Source: Bacteroides stercorirosoris
Lineage (GTDB): Bacteria > Bacteroidota > Bacteroidia > Bacteroidales > Bacteroidaceae
Length of the DNA: 42,448 nt
Direction: 5' to 3'
NCBI RefSeq assembly: GCF_900142015.1
Contig: NZ_FQZN01000041.1
Coordinates: 1 to 42,448 of the forward strand
Shown here: positions 24,182 to 31,559 of the stretch, in pieces
How positions within the stretch are numbered: position 1 is the stretch's first letter
How the letters are laid out: the number at the start of each line of letters is the position of its first letter
The notes under the pieces: model-generated
Seen by the model: only the letters and a program-made list of their open reading frames with translations
Database searches by the model: none
What the model was told of the DNA's origin: nothing
Position numbers and translations under genes: made by a program

Positions 24182-26167
24182 TCAGTTTTTCTCCTTGATA
24201 AATCCCGTCCTGTACGCCACCAGCAACTTCTTCAAGTCCTGTATCTGCGTCACTAACTCCTGGCCCTTATCCGTATCTTTCACCATCATACGTTGTGAAT
24301 TGAACTCGATAACGAAAGTGGTGGACTTGATATCCTGTCCCTCCTCTATTGCCTTCTGACTACTTTGGAACGGTTCGTGCTGTACCAACTGCAATCCATG
24401 TGAATGATACACCAACGTATATCCGGCAATTCCCGTTTCCGGCTGATAGGCTTTGGAGAACCCACCGTCAATCACCAGCAGTTTGCCGTCCGCCTTGATA
24501 GGCTTCTCACCCTTGATAATCTTCACAGGCACATGCCCGTTGATGATGTGCGAATGAGGGCCTGTCACTTCGAACTCTGCCAAAATGCGTTCGCAGATAT
24601 CCGCACGGTTTCGCAACGAATAATAATATCCTTTTGTCTCTTTAGACAATTCCTTATCTCCTATAAAATAACGTTCGAATGTCGCCATCTTATCCTTATC
24701 AAACGACGGGGCATCCGGCCCGCACCACATATACCACACGTAGTCCAGTGCAAAACTCTTCTCCTCCGTCCCGTCTTCATCAAAGTAAGCCGTGCGTATC
24801 AACTGGTCCGTCTTGCACAGCAACTTCTTGCCCCAATACTCCTTTTTACCGATGCGGACATGCTTGAAACTGCCATCCTCATTCAGCGGCATGGAAGCAT
24901 GATACAGCAAATTACTGTTGCAAACCAGATACATTCCCCCATACGTGAACAGGCAACGCATATGTTTCTTCAGCTTTTCACTATTCATGAACGAAGCATG
25001 AATCTTATCCATCAGCTCCTTTTCCTCATCCGACAAGCGATACGGGTCAGCCGGGTCTATCGTCGGGAAGTTCGTGTCGCGCAAAGGATACTCTTTTCCT
25101 TCGTACACAAAGACGCCTCTCTCAAAATCAATCTTATCCAACAACTTCCGGTTCTGCATGCCAAAGTCCGGACGACGGTCTATAATCTCCGCCTCCAACT
25201 TGAACTGTATCACTGTAATCGCCTTATGCATCTGCGTAATCAGCCGCAAAGTTTTCTCATTGTAGCTTCCATCCGCAAAGTTCATCTTTGGCGCAAAAAT
25301 CGTACAAGGATCATCGGCATACATATCCATGGCAAACGTGGCAAGCGGCAACAGGTTGATGCCATATCCGTCTTCCAGCGTAGCCAGGTTAGCATAACGC
25401 ATCGACATACGGATTACATTGGCGATGCAGGCGTCATTGCCCGACGCTGCCCCCATCCACAAAATATCATGATTTCCCCACTGGATGTCGAAATTGTGAT
25501 AATCGCAAAGCGTGTCCATGATGATATGCGCTCCCGGACCACGGTCGTAGATATCCCCCACGATATGCAAGGAGTCAATCGTCAGCCGCTGGATAAGGTT
25601 ACACATGGCGATGATGAAATCGTCCGCACGCTTGGTAGAGATAATGGTGCTGATAATTACATTGATGTAAGCATGTTTATTAGGCTCCACACTCGACTCA
25701 TGCAGCAATTCCTGAATGATGTATGAAAATTCTTCCGGTAGCGCTTTCCGAACCTTCGAACGGGTGTATTTGGAAGACACATTCTGGCAAACCTTCACCA
25801 GTTGGTTCAGCGTAATCAGATACCAGTCGTCCAGGTCGGCTTCCCGCTCCTTTATCAACTGTAATTTCTCTTCGGGATAGTAAATCAGAGTGCATATTTC
25901 TTTCTTCTCACTCTCGCGCAAGGTATGCCCGAATATTTCATTCACTTTCCGCTTCACTGCACCCGAAGCGTTTTTCAATACGTGCTGGAAGGCTTCATAT
26001 TCGCCGTGTATATCGGTCAGGAAATGCTCTGTACCTTTCGGAAGGTTCAGAATAGCTTCCAGGTTAATGATTTCTGTACTGGCATCCGCAATTGTCGGGA
26101 AACTGCGTGACAGCAACTGCAAATAGCGCAAGTCGCTCATGATGCTTTCAGGGGTAATATTACTCAT
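24182..26167 (-). CDS. fbp: Fructose-1,6-bisphosphatase, class III
   Basis: Dephosphorylates fructose 1,6-bisphosphate in gluconeogenesis. 661 residues, characteristic of the large class III enzyme of Firmicutes and Bacteroidetes, unrelated to class I/II. Metallophosphatase signatures: TDIHGEYEAF near residue 52, GDIYDRGPGAH near 202, WGNHDILWMGAASG near 225, and HSHIINGHVPVK near 540 in the second half. With the upstream pathway genes it shows a cell making hexose phosphates from C3/C4 units. The AT-rich upstream region carries four direct repeats at 21-bp period (26224-26299). Confidence 0.95.
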   Translation of the reverse strand: MSNITPESIMSDLRYLQLLSRSFPTIADASTEIINLEAILNLPKGTEHFLTDIHGEYEAFQHVLKNASGAVKRKVNEIFGHTLRESEKKEICTLIYYPEEKLQLIKEREADLDDWYLITLNQLVKVCQNVSSKYTRSKVRKALPEEFSYIIQELLHESSVEPNKHAYINVIISTIISTKRADDFIIAMCNLIQRLTIDSLHIVGDIYDRGPGAHIIMDTLCDYHNFDIQWGNHDILWMGAASGNDACIANVIRMSMRYANLATLEDGYGINLLPLATFAMDMYADDPCTIFAPKMNFADGSYNEKTLRLITQMHKAITVIQFKLEAEIIDRRPDFGMQNRKLLDKIDFERGVFVYEGKEYPLRDTNFPTIDPADPYRLSDEEKELMDKIHASFMNSEKLKKHMRCLFTYGGMYLVCNSNLLYHASMPLNEDGSFKHVRIGKKEYWGKKLLCKTDQLIRTAYFDEDGTEEKSFALDYVWYMWCGPDAPSFDKDKMATFERYFIGDKELSKETKGYYYSLRNRADICERILAEFEVTGPHSHIINGHVPVKIIKGEKPIKADGKLLVIDGGFSKAYQPETGIAGYTLVYHSHGLQLVQHEPFQSSQKAIEEGQDIKSTTFVIEFNSQRMMVKDTDKGQELVTQIQDLKKLLVAYRTGFIKEKN

Positions 26168-26223
26168 GATATCTAATTACAAATTACTAATTACAAATTA
26201 CATATGGGCTTGTGTCTTCATTC

Positions 26224-26299
26224 CAAACCTCAACTCTACGTTCTCAAACCTCAACTTTAGATTTCCAAACCTCAACTCCACATTCTCAAACTCTCAACT
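26224..26299. repeat. Four direct repeats at 21-bp period upstream of fbp
   Basis: CAAACCTCAACT begins at 26224, 26245 and 26266, and a degenerate CAAACTCTCAACT at 26287; start-to-start distance is 21 bp each time. The last copy reaches the 3' end of the transporter gene (stop at 26294). The phasing is what a regulatory array would show, but this kind of AACTCTCAAC-like sequence is also a simple dispersed repeat in these genomes. Confidence 0.6.
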
Positions 26300-27958
26300 T
26301 AAAAAGAACATCAACAGCACTTGTGCGATAATCACCCGCAGGAACATGCACAACGGATAAACCGTAGCATAAGAAACCGAAGGGTTATCACCGGGAATGG
26401 TATCATTGACGTAATTCAGCGCCATCGGATTCGCCATACTGCCGCACAGCATCCCTGCCACCGAGCCGAAATCTATCCTCATCCAGCGGAAAGCGATGAT
26501 TCCCATTATCAGCACAGGAAGCACAGTCAGCGCACAGCCGATAGCTATCCACAGCAGACCTTCCGGACGGAACACCGTATCGAAGAAATGGGCGCCCGCA
26601 TCCAGTCCCAGACAAGCCAGATAGAGCGACAAGCCCAAGGCACGAAGCATCAGATTGGCACTGCGGGTTGTGTAGGTCACCATGTGCATTCTCGGGCCGA
26701 AAGTACCGATAAGGATGCCTACAATAATCGGCCCCCCTGCAAGCCCCAACTTCACCGGAGTGCTGACACCGGGGATAGCGATAGGTATTGCTCCCAGTGC
26801 AAGGCCGAGGACGATACCCACGAATACAGCAACCAGATTAGGCTCTTTCAGGCTCTTGACAGCATTACCCAATACTTTTTCCACATTTTGTACGGCAGCC
26901 GCCTCACCTATTACCGTCAATCGGTCACCCAACTGCAAAGTTAGTTCCGCCGTAGCCAGCAACTGCACGCCACTGCGATATACGCGGCTGATATTGATGC
27001 CGTAATGATTGCGCAGATGCAGCGAACCCAGTTTCTTTCCGTTCAGTTCGGGACGTGTCACCACGATACGTTGCGAAACCAACTGGCTGTCGATGGCATT
27101 CCAGTCGATATCCTCCTTGTTCCAGTCCGTATTTTCCTGTTCGCCGAACAGCACCGTCAGTGCAGGCGCACTCTTTTCGGAAGTGATGACCAGCAGACGG
27201 TCACCTTCTTTAATCACCTTCTCGGAAGTGGGAATACTCACATTCCCGTCCCGCCACAAACGGGATATCACGAATTTAGGGTAGCTCAATTGCGCTATAT
27301 CCTTTATGCTCATATTGAAGATTGCCGGATTATGCACCTGGAATGCTACGATATACGGCTTGTTCACATCGTCTTTCTCCTTGACCTCCAGATCTTCCTT
27401 GCGTACCAGCATTTTACGTATCAGCAGAATGCCGAGAATCACTCCCACTACCCCCAACGGATATGCCACCGCACATCCCAAAGCCGGAGTATTCGCCTCA
27501 ATGCCCATCTGTTTCAAGGTTTGCTGTGCGGCACCCAGCGCAGGGGTATTGGTCGTGGCACCACAGAGTATACCCACCATGTCCGGCAGGGAAACTCCCA
27601 GTCCATAGCTGCCCAGCACCGTCATCACCGTGCCTATCAGCACCACCCCCACCGCCAGCATATTCAGTTGCACACCACCCGTCCTGAATGAACTGAAAAA
27701 GCCCGGACCGACCTGCAATCCCAGTGCATACACGAATATCACCAGCCCGAAACTCTCAGCATAGTTCAGCATCTGCGGGTCGATGGACAACCCGAAATGT
27801 CCGGCAATGATGCCTGCAAAGAACACGAAGGTCACTCCCAACGATATGCCGCAGATATGTATCTTCCCCAGTCCCAAACCAATAGCAGAGATCAGCGAGA
27901 GCACCACAACCGCCTGCAAGGCGGAATGTTCAACGAATAAACTGTATAACCAATCCAA
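26294..27958 (-). CDS. AspT/YidE/YbjL-type putative transporter
   Basis: Inner-membrane transporter of the aspartate:alanine exchanger family. 554 residues from a TTG start at 27958 (reads MDWLYSLFVEHSAL). Layout: five or so helices (about 10-165), two TrkA-C (RCK_C) domains at about 185-270 and 275-365 facing the cytosol, then six helices (about 370-554). Each membrane half contains an AspT duplication motif (GLQVGPGFFSSFR; CLGLDAGAHFFDTV). An ATG at 28030 would lengthen it, but a -7 promoter box (27996-27989) lies between, so transcripts begin after that ATG. E. coli YidE and YbjL have nearly the same length. Substrate unknown. Confidence 0.85.
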   Translation of the reverse strand: MDWLYSLFVEHSALQAVVVLSLISAIGLGLGKIHICGISLGVTFVFFAGIIAGHFGLSIDPQMLNYAESFGLVIFVYALGLQVGPGFFSSFRTGGVQLNMLAVGVVLIGTVMTVLGSYGLGVSLPDMVGILCGATTNTPALGAAQQTLKQMGIEANTPALGCAVAYPLGVVGVILGILLIRKMLVRKEDLEVKEKDDVNKPYIVAFQVHNPAIFNMSIKDIAQLSYPKFVISRLWRDGNVSIPTSEKVIKEGDRLLVITSEKSAPALTVLFGEQENTDWNKEDIDWNAIDSQLVSQRIVVTRPELNGKKLGSLHLRNHYGINISRVYRSGVQLLATAELTLQLGDRLTVIGEAAAVQNVEKVLGNAVKSLKEPNLVAVFVGIVLGLALGAIPIAIPGVSTPVKLGLAGGPIIVGILIGTFGPRMHMVTYTTRSANLMLRALGLSLYLACLGLDAGAHFFDTVFRPEGLLWIAIGCALTVLPVLIMGIIAFRWMRIDFGSVAGMLCGSMANPMALNYVNDTIPGDNPSVSYATVYPLCMFLRVIIAQVLLMFFLS

Positions 27959-27988
27959 AGTGTTTACGTTTTTACTTATTTCGGAGTG

Positions 27989-27996
27989 CAAAGATA
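27989..27996 (-). promoter_or_regulatory. -7 box deciding the transporter start
   Basis: Minus-strand TATCTTTG; predicted start near 27984, 26 nt before the TTG at 27958 and downstream of the ATG at 28030. No good -33 TTTG is present at 19-21 bp. Confidence 0.55.
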
Positions 27997-28030
27997 GAAA
28001 GTATTCCTGGAGATTAAGGAATAATTGCAC

Positions 28031-28065
28031 AAAAAAAGCGGTTACTGCTTTGTAGTAACCGCTTT
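28031..28065 (-). terminator. Terminator of the tRNA operon
   Basis: Minus strand: AAAGCGGTTACT, 7-nt loop, AGTAACCGCTTT followed by further T. A 12-bp perfect stem with a U-run, 9 nt after the tRNA-Lys 3' end. Confidence 0.88.
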
Positions 28066-28073
28066 ATGCTTTG

Positions 28074-28146
28074 TACACCCTCAGGGACTCGAACCCTGGA
28101 CCCATTGATTAAGAGTCAATTGCTCTACCAGCTGAGCTAAGAGTGC
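28074..28146 (-). tRNA. tRNA-Lys (anticodon CUU)
   Basis: 73-nt cloverleaf on the minus strand: acceptor GCACTCT pairing with AGGGTGT, D-arm AGCTCAGCTGGTAGAGC, anticodon loop CTCTTAA (CTT), T-arm with GGTTCGAGTCC. CCA is not encoded. The acceptor starts with a G-U pair. Confidence 0.95.
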
Positions 28147-28162
28147 ATTATGTTTTTTACCG

Positions 28163-28234
28163 TAGTGGATACGAGAATCGAACTCGTATTACATGCGTGA
28201 GAGGCATGTGTCCTAACCGTTAGACGAATCCACC
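28163..28234 (-). tRNA. tRNA-Glu (anticodon CUC)
   Basis: 72-nt cloverleaf on the minus strand: acceptor GGTGGAT/ATCCACT, D-arm TCGTCTAACGGTTAGGAC typical of tRNA-Glu, anticodon loop CTCTCAC (CTC), T-arm with AGTTCGATTCT. CUC is the G-ending-codon isoacceptor; a UUC tRNA must exist elsewhere in the genome. CCA not encoded. Confidence 0.94.
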
Positions 28235-28243
28235 GGCTGTTTG

Positions 28244-28330
28244 CGGAAGCGGGGGGATTCGAACCCCCGGTACAGTTACCCGTACGTCAGTTTAGCAAAC
28301 TGGTGGTTTCAGCCACTCACCCACACTTCC
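28244..28330 (-). tRNA. tRNA-Ser (anticodon GCU)
   Basis: 87-nt class II tRNA on the minus strand: acceptor GGAAGTG/CGCTTCC, discriminator G, anticodon loop TTGCTAA (GCT), long variable arm GTACGGGTAACTGTAC, T-arm GGGGGTTCGAATCCCCC. First gene of the Ser-Glu-Lys transcript. Confidence 0.95.
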
Positions 28331-28360
28331 TTAAACCTGCATTGTTTCTCAAATGCGGTG

Positions 28361-28392
28361 CAAATGTATGGGAAACTTTTGGACTATGCAAA
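28361..28392 (-). promoter_or_regulatory. Promoter of the tRNA Ser-Glu-Lys operon
   Basis: Minus strand TTTG (28392-28389), 20-bp spacer, TACATTTG (28368-28361): full consensus, start expected near 28356, 26 nt before tRNA-Ser. Confidence 0.8.
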
Positions 28393-28490
28393 TCTTTCCA
28401 TCATATTTTTTTCTGACTTTTTTCACAAAAAGATGTAATCTATTAAAAGTCAAAAGCAAAGGGAGAAAAAAAAGATTTAAGAAAAGCATC

Positions 28491-28519
28491 AGGGATTAAG
28501 TTTGAATCCCTTTTTTTAT
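28491..28519 (+). terminator. Orphan plus-strand terminator
   Basis: AGGGATT-AAGTTTG-AATCCCT followed by TTTTTTATTT: a textbook intrinsic terminator on the plus strand. No plus-strand gene lies upstream (the tRNAs are on the other strand) and the MATE promoter lies downstream at 28556. It may end an unrecognised small RNA starting in 28370-28450, where GACTTTT/AAAAGTC can pair. Confidence 0.7.
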
Positions 28520-28555
28520 TTGACTCACATCAATCTCTCTTTTCACCTCTTTCCG

Positions 28556-28563
28556 TACCTTTG
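28556..28563 (+). promoter_or_regulatory. -7 box of the MATE transporter gene
   Basis: TACCTTTG matches the consensus exactly; no TTTG at the proper -33 distance. Expected start near 28568, so the in-frame ATG at 28502 is excluded and ATG 28601 is used. Confidence 0.6.
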
Positions 28564-28600
28564 CGCGATTTTTCATCACCGGATATCAAACACATACGAA

Positions 28601-29941
28601 ATGGTACATCAGGAAAGCTTGAAAAAACGGCTTGCAAAGCTTGCTGCCCCCATCTTTATAGAAACCCTGCTCATCATGATGCTGGGTGCTGTAGATACTA
28701 TTATGCTGAGTCGCCACTCCGACAGCAGTGTGGCTGCCGTCGGGGTAGTCAACCAAATCATTATGCTTACCTTTCTTGTGTTCGAGGTCATCAATCTCGG
28801 CACGTCCGTTCTTTGCTCCCAATACCTTGGCGCCCGCCTGCAAAAGAAAGTGGTACAGGTGGTCGGAGTTTCACTGATAGTAAATGTGGTGGTCGGTGCT
28901 TCCGTCAGCCTTTTCCTCTTCTCCCTTGCCGGACCAATTCTCCGCCTGATGGGACTGACTCCGGAACTGATGACAGACGGCATGGACTATATGCGCATCG
29001 TAGGCGCCTTCGCATTCTTCCAAGCCATCTCCCTCACTCTTTCCGCCTCCCTGCGCAGTGCCAATAAAGCCATTTACCCGATGCTGGTAACCGTTGTTGT
29101 CAACATTCTCAATATTATAGGTAACTATTCCCTCATCTTCGGGCAGTTCGGTTTTCCCGAACTGGGTGTGGAAGGTGCTGCCATTTCCACCGCTTTCAGC
29201 CGTGGCGTGTCTATGGTTCTTCTGTTCATCATCCTGTTCCGCAAGCATATCCACCGCTTCCCTCTTGCCTATTTCCGTCCGTTCCCGTGGATAGAACTGA
29301 AAAATCTGATGAAGGTGGGACTCCCTTCTGCCGGAGAACAACTTTCTTACAGTTCTTCGCAAGTAGTGATAACTTTCTTCATCAATATGCTGGGCGTCGA
29401 AGCACTCGCCACCCGTACCTATTGCGTCAATATCATCATGTTCGCCTATTTGTTCAGCATCTCCATGGCGCAAGGGGGCGCCATTTGTATCGGTCATCTT
29501 ATCGGGGAGAAAAAGCCGCATGCCGCTTTCCTGATGGGGAAATATGTGATGAAAAAGTCTGTGATGATCACCGTCATACTTTCCACTGTCCTCGCCGTCT
29601 TCGGAAACACCATTTTCCATTGGCTGACTTCCAATGAGGAGATTATCCGGTTGGGGACTACCATTCTCATCATTGATGTCATTCTCGAAATCGGACGTCC
29701 CATCAATATCTTTGCAACCAACGCCTTGCGTGCTGCCGGAGATGTCACCTATCCTTTCTATGTCGGCCTGGTAGTTCAGTGGAGCGTCGCCGTAGGCTTG
29801 GGATATATATTCGGCATTCCTCTGGAATGGGGAATTTGCGGTATGTGGGTTGCTTTCCTGCTGGACGAGAATATACGGGGGGCTATCTTTGTACGTCGCT
29901 GGTATAGCATGAAGTGGACGACGAAAGGATTTATTAAGTGA
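28601..29941 (+). CDS. MATE family multidrug/organic cation efflux transporter
   Basis: Inner-membrane antiporter exporting drugs or metabolites against Na+ or H+. 446 residues from ATG 28601 (MVHQESLKKRLAKLAAPIFIE), 12 predicted helices in two matching halves: PIFIETLLIMMLGAVDTIML near residue 15 and VGLPSAGEQLSYSSSQVVITFF near 240 are the equivalent first helices. It also shows the LxxxAxxxGxxxxxxN-type membrane segments of the NorM/DinF group (LRSANKAIYP, NALRAAGDVTYPF). The start was fixed by the promoter box. Single-gene unit; substrate not predictable. Confidence 0.92.
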   Translation: MVHQESLKKRLAKLAAPIFIETLLIMMLGAVDTIMLSRHSDSSVAAVGVVNQIIMLTFLVFEVINLGTSVLCSQYLGARLQKKVVQVVGVSLIVNVVVGASVSLFLFSLAGPILRLMGLTPELMTDGMDYMRIVGAFAFFQAISLTLSASLRSANKAIYPMLVTVVVNILNIIGNYSLIFGQFGFPELGVEGAAISTAFSRGVSMVLLFIILFRKHIHRFPLAYFRPFPWIELKNLMKVGLPSAGEQLSYSSSQVVITFFINMLGVEALATRTYCVNIIMFAYLFSISMAQGGAICIGHLIGEKKPHAAFLMGKYVMKKSVMITVILSTVLAVFGNTIFHWLTSNEEIIRLGTTILIIDVILEIGRPINIFATNALRAAGDVTYPFYVGLVVQWSVAVGLGYIFGIPLEWGICGMWVAFLLDENIRGAIFVRRWYSMKWTTKGFIK

Positions 29942-30004
29942 TTAATAGTTAGCAATAAGCGATTAAGCAGGCTATGTAATACTAGGGCACTAATCACTGA
30001 ATAA

Positions 30005-30024
30005 GATTTGATTTAAATCAAATC
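30005..30024. promoter_or_regulatory. 20-bp perfect palindrome with FNR-type core in the Crp/Fnr gene promoter
   Basis: GATTTGATTTAAATCAAATC is its own reverse complement. Its core TTTGAT-TTAA-ATCAAA contains the exact E. coli FNR consensus TTGAT-N4-ATCAA. The TTTG of its left half doubles as the -33 element (30007-30010) and the rest fills the spacer, so a bound dimer would block RNA polymerase. Centre is near -27.5 from the expected start. Confidence 0.8.
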
Positions 30025-30037
30025 TTTCGTACCTTTG
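30007..30037 (+). promoter_or_regulatory. Promoter of the Crp/Fnr regulator gene
   Basis: TTTG (30007-30010), 19-bp spacer, TACCTTTG (30030-30037): full Bacteroides consensus, start expected near 30042, 31 nt before the ATG. Confidence 0.82.
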
Positions 30038-30072
30038 CCTCCGGAAACGGTTACAAATACCAGCGAACAATT

Positions 30073-30657
30073 ATGGATACACTATTAAAAGAGACAGTTA
30101 ATGCCACTGTGAACTCCCGCTATCCGGGCATGGCACCTGAAGGTAGAAAACTGATAGAAGAAATTCTGATCCGCAAAGAGCTGGAAAAGGGTGAACTCCT
30201 ATTTAAAGAAGGACAAGTCTGCCATCATATAGCCTTTGTGGGCAAAGGCATGATGCGCCAGTTCTATTACAAAAACGGCAAGGACGTCACCGAACACTTT
30301 TCCTACGAAGGTTGTATTATTATCTGTATAGAGAGCACCCTGAAACAAGAGCCTACCCGCCTGATGGCAGAAGCTCTGGAACCTTGCACAGTCTACCTTC
30401 TCCCCTACGACAAATTCATGAGACTGACCGAAATCTCCTGGGAAATCAATATGTTCTACCGCAAGATACTGGAATACTCGCTCATAGTATCTCAGGTGAA
30501 AGCTGACTCCTGGCGGTTCGAAACAGCACGCGAACGCTACAATATGCTGATGCACACCCACCCGGAAGTCATCAAACGGGCACCATTATCACATATCGCA
30601 TCTTATTTGCTGATGACGCCCGAAACCCTGAGCCGAGTACGCGCAGGTACATTGTAG
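30073..30657 (+). CDS. Crp/Fnr family transcriptional regulator with FNR-type recognition helix
   Basis: 194 residues: cyclic-nucleotide-binding-like beta-roll at about 30-120, long dimer helix at about 122-150, and a compact C-terminal helix-turn-helix from about 165. The recognition helix reads TPETLSRV, with Glu184, Ser187 and Arg188 in the E-T-x-S-R pattern of E. coli FNR (E209, S212, R213), which reads TTGAT half-sites. TTTGAT-N4-ATCAAA boxes stand at its promoter and just after the gene. It lacks the N-terminal cysteine cluster of FNR, so it does not bind a 4Fe-4S cluster in that way; the signal (haem, redox, small molecule) is open. The protein ends soon after the helix, shorter than FNR (250). 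Confidence 0.88.
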   Translation: MDTLLKETVNATVNSRYPGMAPEGRKLIEEILIRKELEKGELLFKEGQVCHHIAFVGKGMMRQFYYKNGKDVTEHFSYEGCIIICIESTLKQEPTRLMAEALEPCTVYLLPYDKFMRLTEISWEINMFYRKILEYSLIVSQVKADSWRFETARERYNMLMHTHPEVIKRAPLSHIASYLLMTPETLSRVRAGTL

Positions 30658-30680
30658 GAAATACGATAAGAAATACAGTT

Positions 30681-30696
30681 TTTGATTTATATCAAA
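30681..30696. promoter_or_regulatory. Second FNR-type box, upstream of a small RNA
   Basis: TTTGAT-TTAT-ATCAAA: same arms as the box at 30007-30022, different centre. Its centre is 41-42 bp upstream of the start predicted from the -7 box at 30718, the standard class II activator distance. There is no TTTG at the -33 position, which fits an activator-dependent promoter. Confidence 0.75.
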
Positions 30697-30717
30697 TCAA
30701 TTTACTCAAGAACTCCC

Positions 30718-30725
30718 TAACTTTG
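30718..30725 (+). promoter_or_regulatory. -7 box of the FNR-box small RNA
   Basis: TAACTTTG matches TAnnTTTG; expected start near 30730. The FNR-type box takes the place of the -33 element. Confidence 0.65.
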
Positions 30726-30729
30726 CAGC

Positions 30730-30832
30730 AAAAAGAAATAGATTTGGTTTTTTATAAGGAAAGAGATTAGTTTTTAGGGTATAAATTAAAAAAGAGGTAA
30801 CAACTGAAGGAAGGTTGTTACCTCTTTTTTCG
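30730..30832 (+). ncRNA. Candidate small RNA under the Crp/Fnr box, about 100 nt
   Basis: Runs from a predicted start near 30730 to a very strong terminator: AAAAAAGAGGTAACAAC (30788-30804) and GTTGTTACCTCTTTTTT (30814-30830), a 17-bp perfect stem with 9-nt loop. The first 58 nt are A/U-rich and weakly structured, suited to base-pairing with target mRNAs. It has no start codon with a usable frame. It could instead be a terminated leader of the lipoprotein gene at 30897, but that gene has its own -7 box at 30884. No family recognised. Confidence 0.65.
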
Positions 30833-30883
30833 TTTACCCCACAAAAAACAATTAAAATATATGTAATCGTGCAAATAAATTCA

Positions 30884-30891
30884 TATATTTG
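30884..30891 (+). promoter_or_regulatory. -7 box directly before a start codon (leaderless candidate)
   Basis: TATATTTG ends 5 bp before the ATG at 30897, so transcription would begin at or next to the start codon. No usable later ATG precedes the lipoprotein signal. The -33 region is weak. Confidence 0.5.
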
Positions 30892-30896
30892 TACGG

Positions 30897-31529
30897 ATGG
30901 AAAGGAAAACACACGTATCTCTACCCAAGATAACGTTCATACTCACACTTGTACTGGCAGGTTGCCAGGGAAGTTCTGATAAAGAAACGCCACCGGTGCA
31001 ATTGCCGCAAGCATTGTTCCGGGACGGAGACATCGCTTTCAGAAGAGGAACGGGAATTACCAGCAGAGTGGTGTTGGCAGCAGACCGGGAAGGGAACTAT
31101 TCGCATACCGGCATCCTCAAAAAGAAAGACGGACAATGGTATGTGATACACGCTGTGCCCGGTGAACCGGACTTCAAAGATGATCCGGACCGTGTAAAAA
31201 TGGAAACCATAGAAGCCTTTTTTGAGAAGAGAAAAGCTGTTAGCGGAGCTATCATGCGCGTACAAGAGGACTCCATAGCCGCATACCGGGCAGCAGTCCA
31301 TGCAGAACGCCTTTATGACGCCCGTGTGTTATTCGACCATGATTACGACCTGGCTGATACAACTAAGATGTACTGTACGGAGTTTATCGACTTCGTATAC
31401 AGAAAAGAAGGGGTCGACTTGCCCGAAGGGCGTATCAGCCATATAAATATTCCCGGATTCAAGGGAGATTATCTCCTGCCCAATGATATTGCACAGAGCA
31501 AACGTCTCTGTTTGATATACTATTTTTAA
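30897..31529 (+). CDS. YiiX/NlpC-P60-like lipoprotein hydrolase
   Basis: 210 residues with a lipoprotein signal (LVLAGC, Cys22). The core resembles the YiiX/YebB permuted papain-like group of the NlpC/P60 superfamily: GDIAFRRG near residue 45, then the catalytic His in YSHTGILKK near residue 70 before the catalytic Cys in MYCTEFIDFVYRKEG near 160, the circularly permuted order. These enzymes cleave or bind amide or thioester bonds in cell-wall peptides or lipids; the substrate is unknown. Exported and lipid-anchored. The DUF4878-type lipoprotein gene follows after 30 nt, so they are likely one transcript. Confidence 0.82.
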   Translation: MERKTHVSLPKITFILTLVLAGCQGSSDKETPPVQLPQALFRDGDIAFRRGTGITSRVVLAADREGNYSHTGILKKKDGQWYVIHAVPGEPDFKDDPDRVKMETIEAFFEKRKAVSGAIMRVQEDSIAAYRAAVHAERLYDARVLFDHDYDLADTTKMYCTEFIDFVYRKEGVDLPEGRISHINIPGFKGDYLLPNDIAQSKRLCLIYYF

Positions 31530-31559
31530 ATACACATTAATCACTTTAAAAAAAAGCGT

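Noticed and set aside
24404..25726. 440-codon open frame on the plus strand
   Set aside because: Entirely antisense to fbp, whose motifs are certain. The product is His/Arg/Gln-rich with no domain; it is a frame shadow.
28241..28438. 65-codon plus-strand frame across the tRNA-Ser gene
   Set aside because: It lies antisense to tRNA-Ser and crosses its promoter; no evidence of coding.
30788..30830. Attenuator of the YiiX-like gene as the main reading
   Set aside because: Possible, but the lipoprotein gene has its own -7 box at 30884 downstream of the terminator. A separate small RNA is simpler; kept as an alternative.
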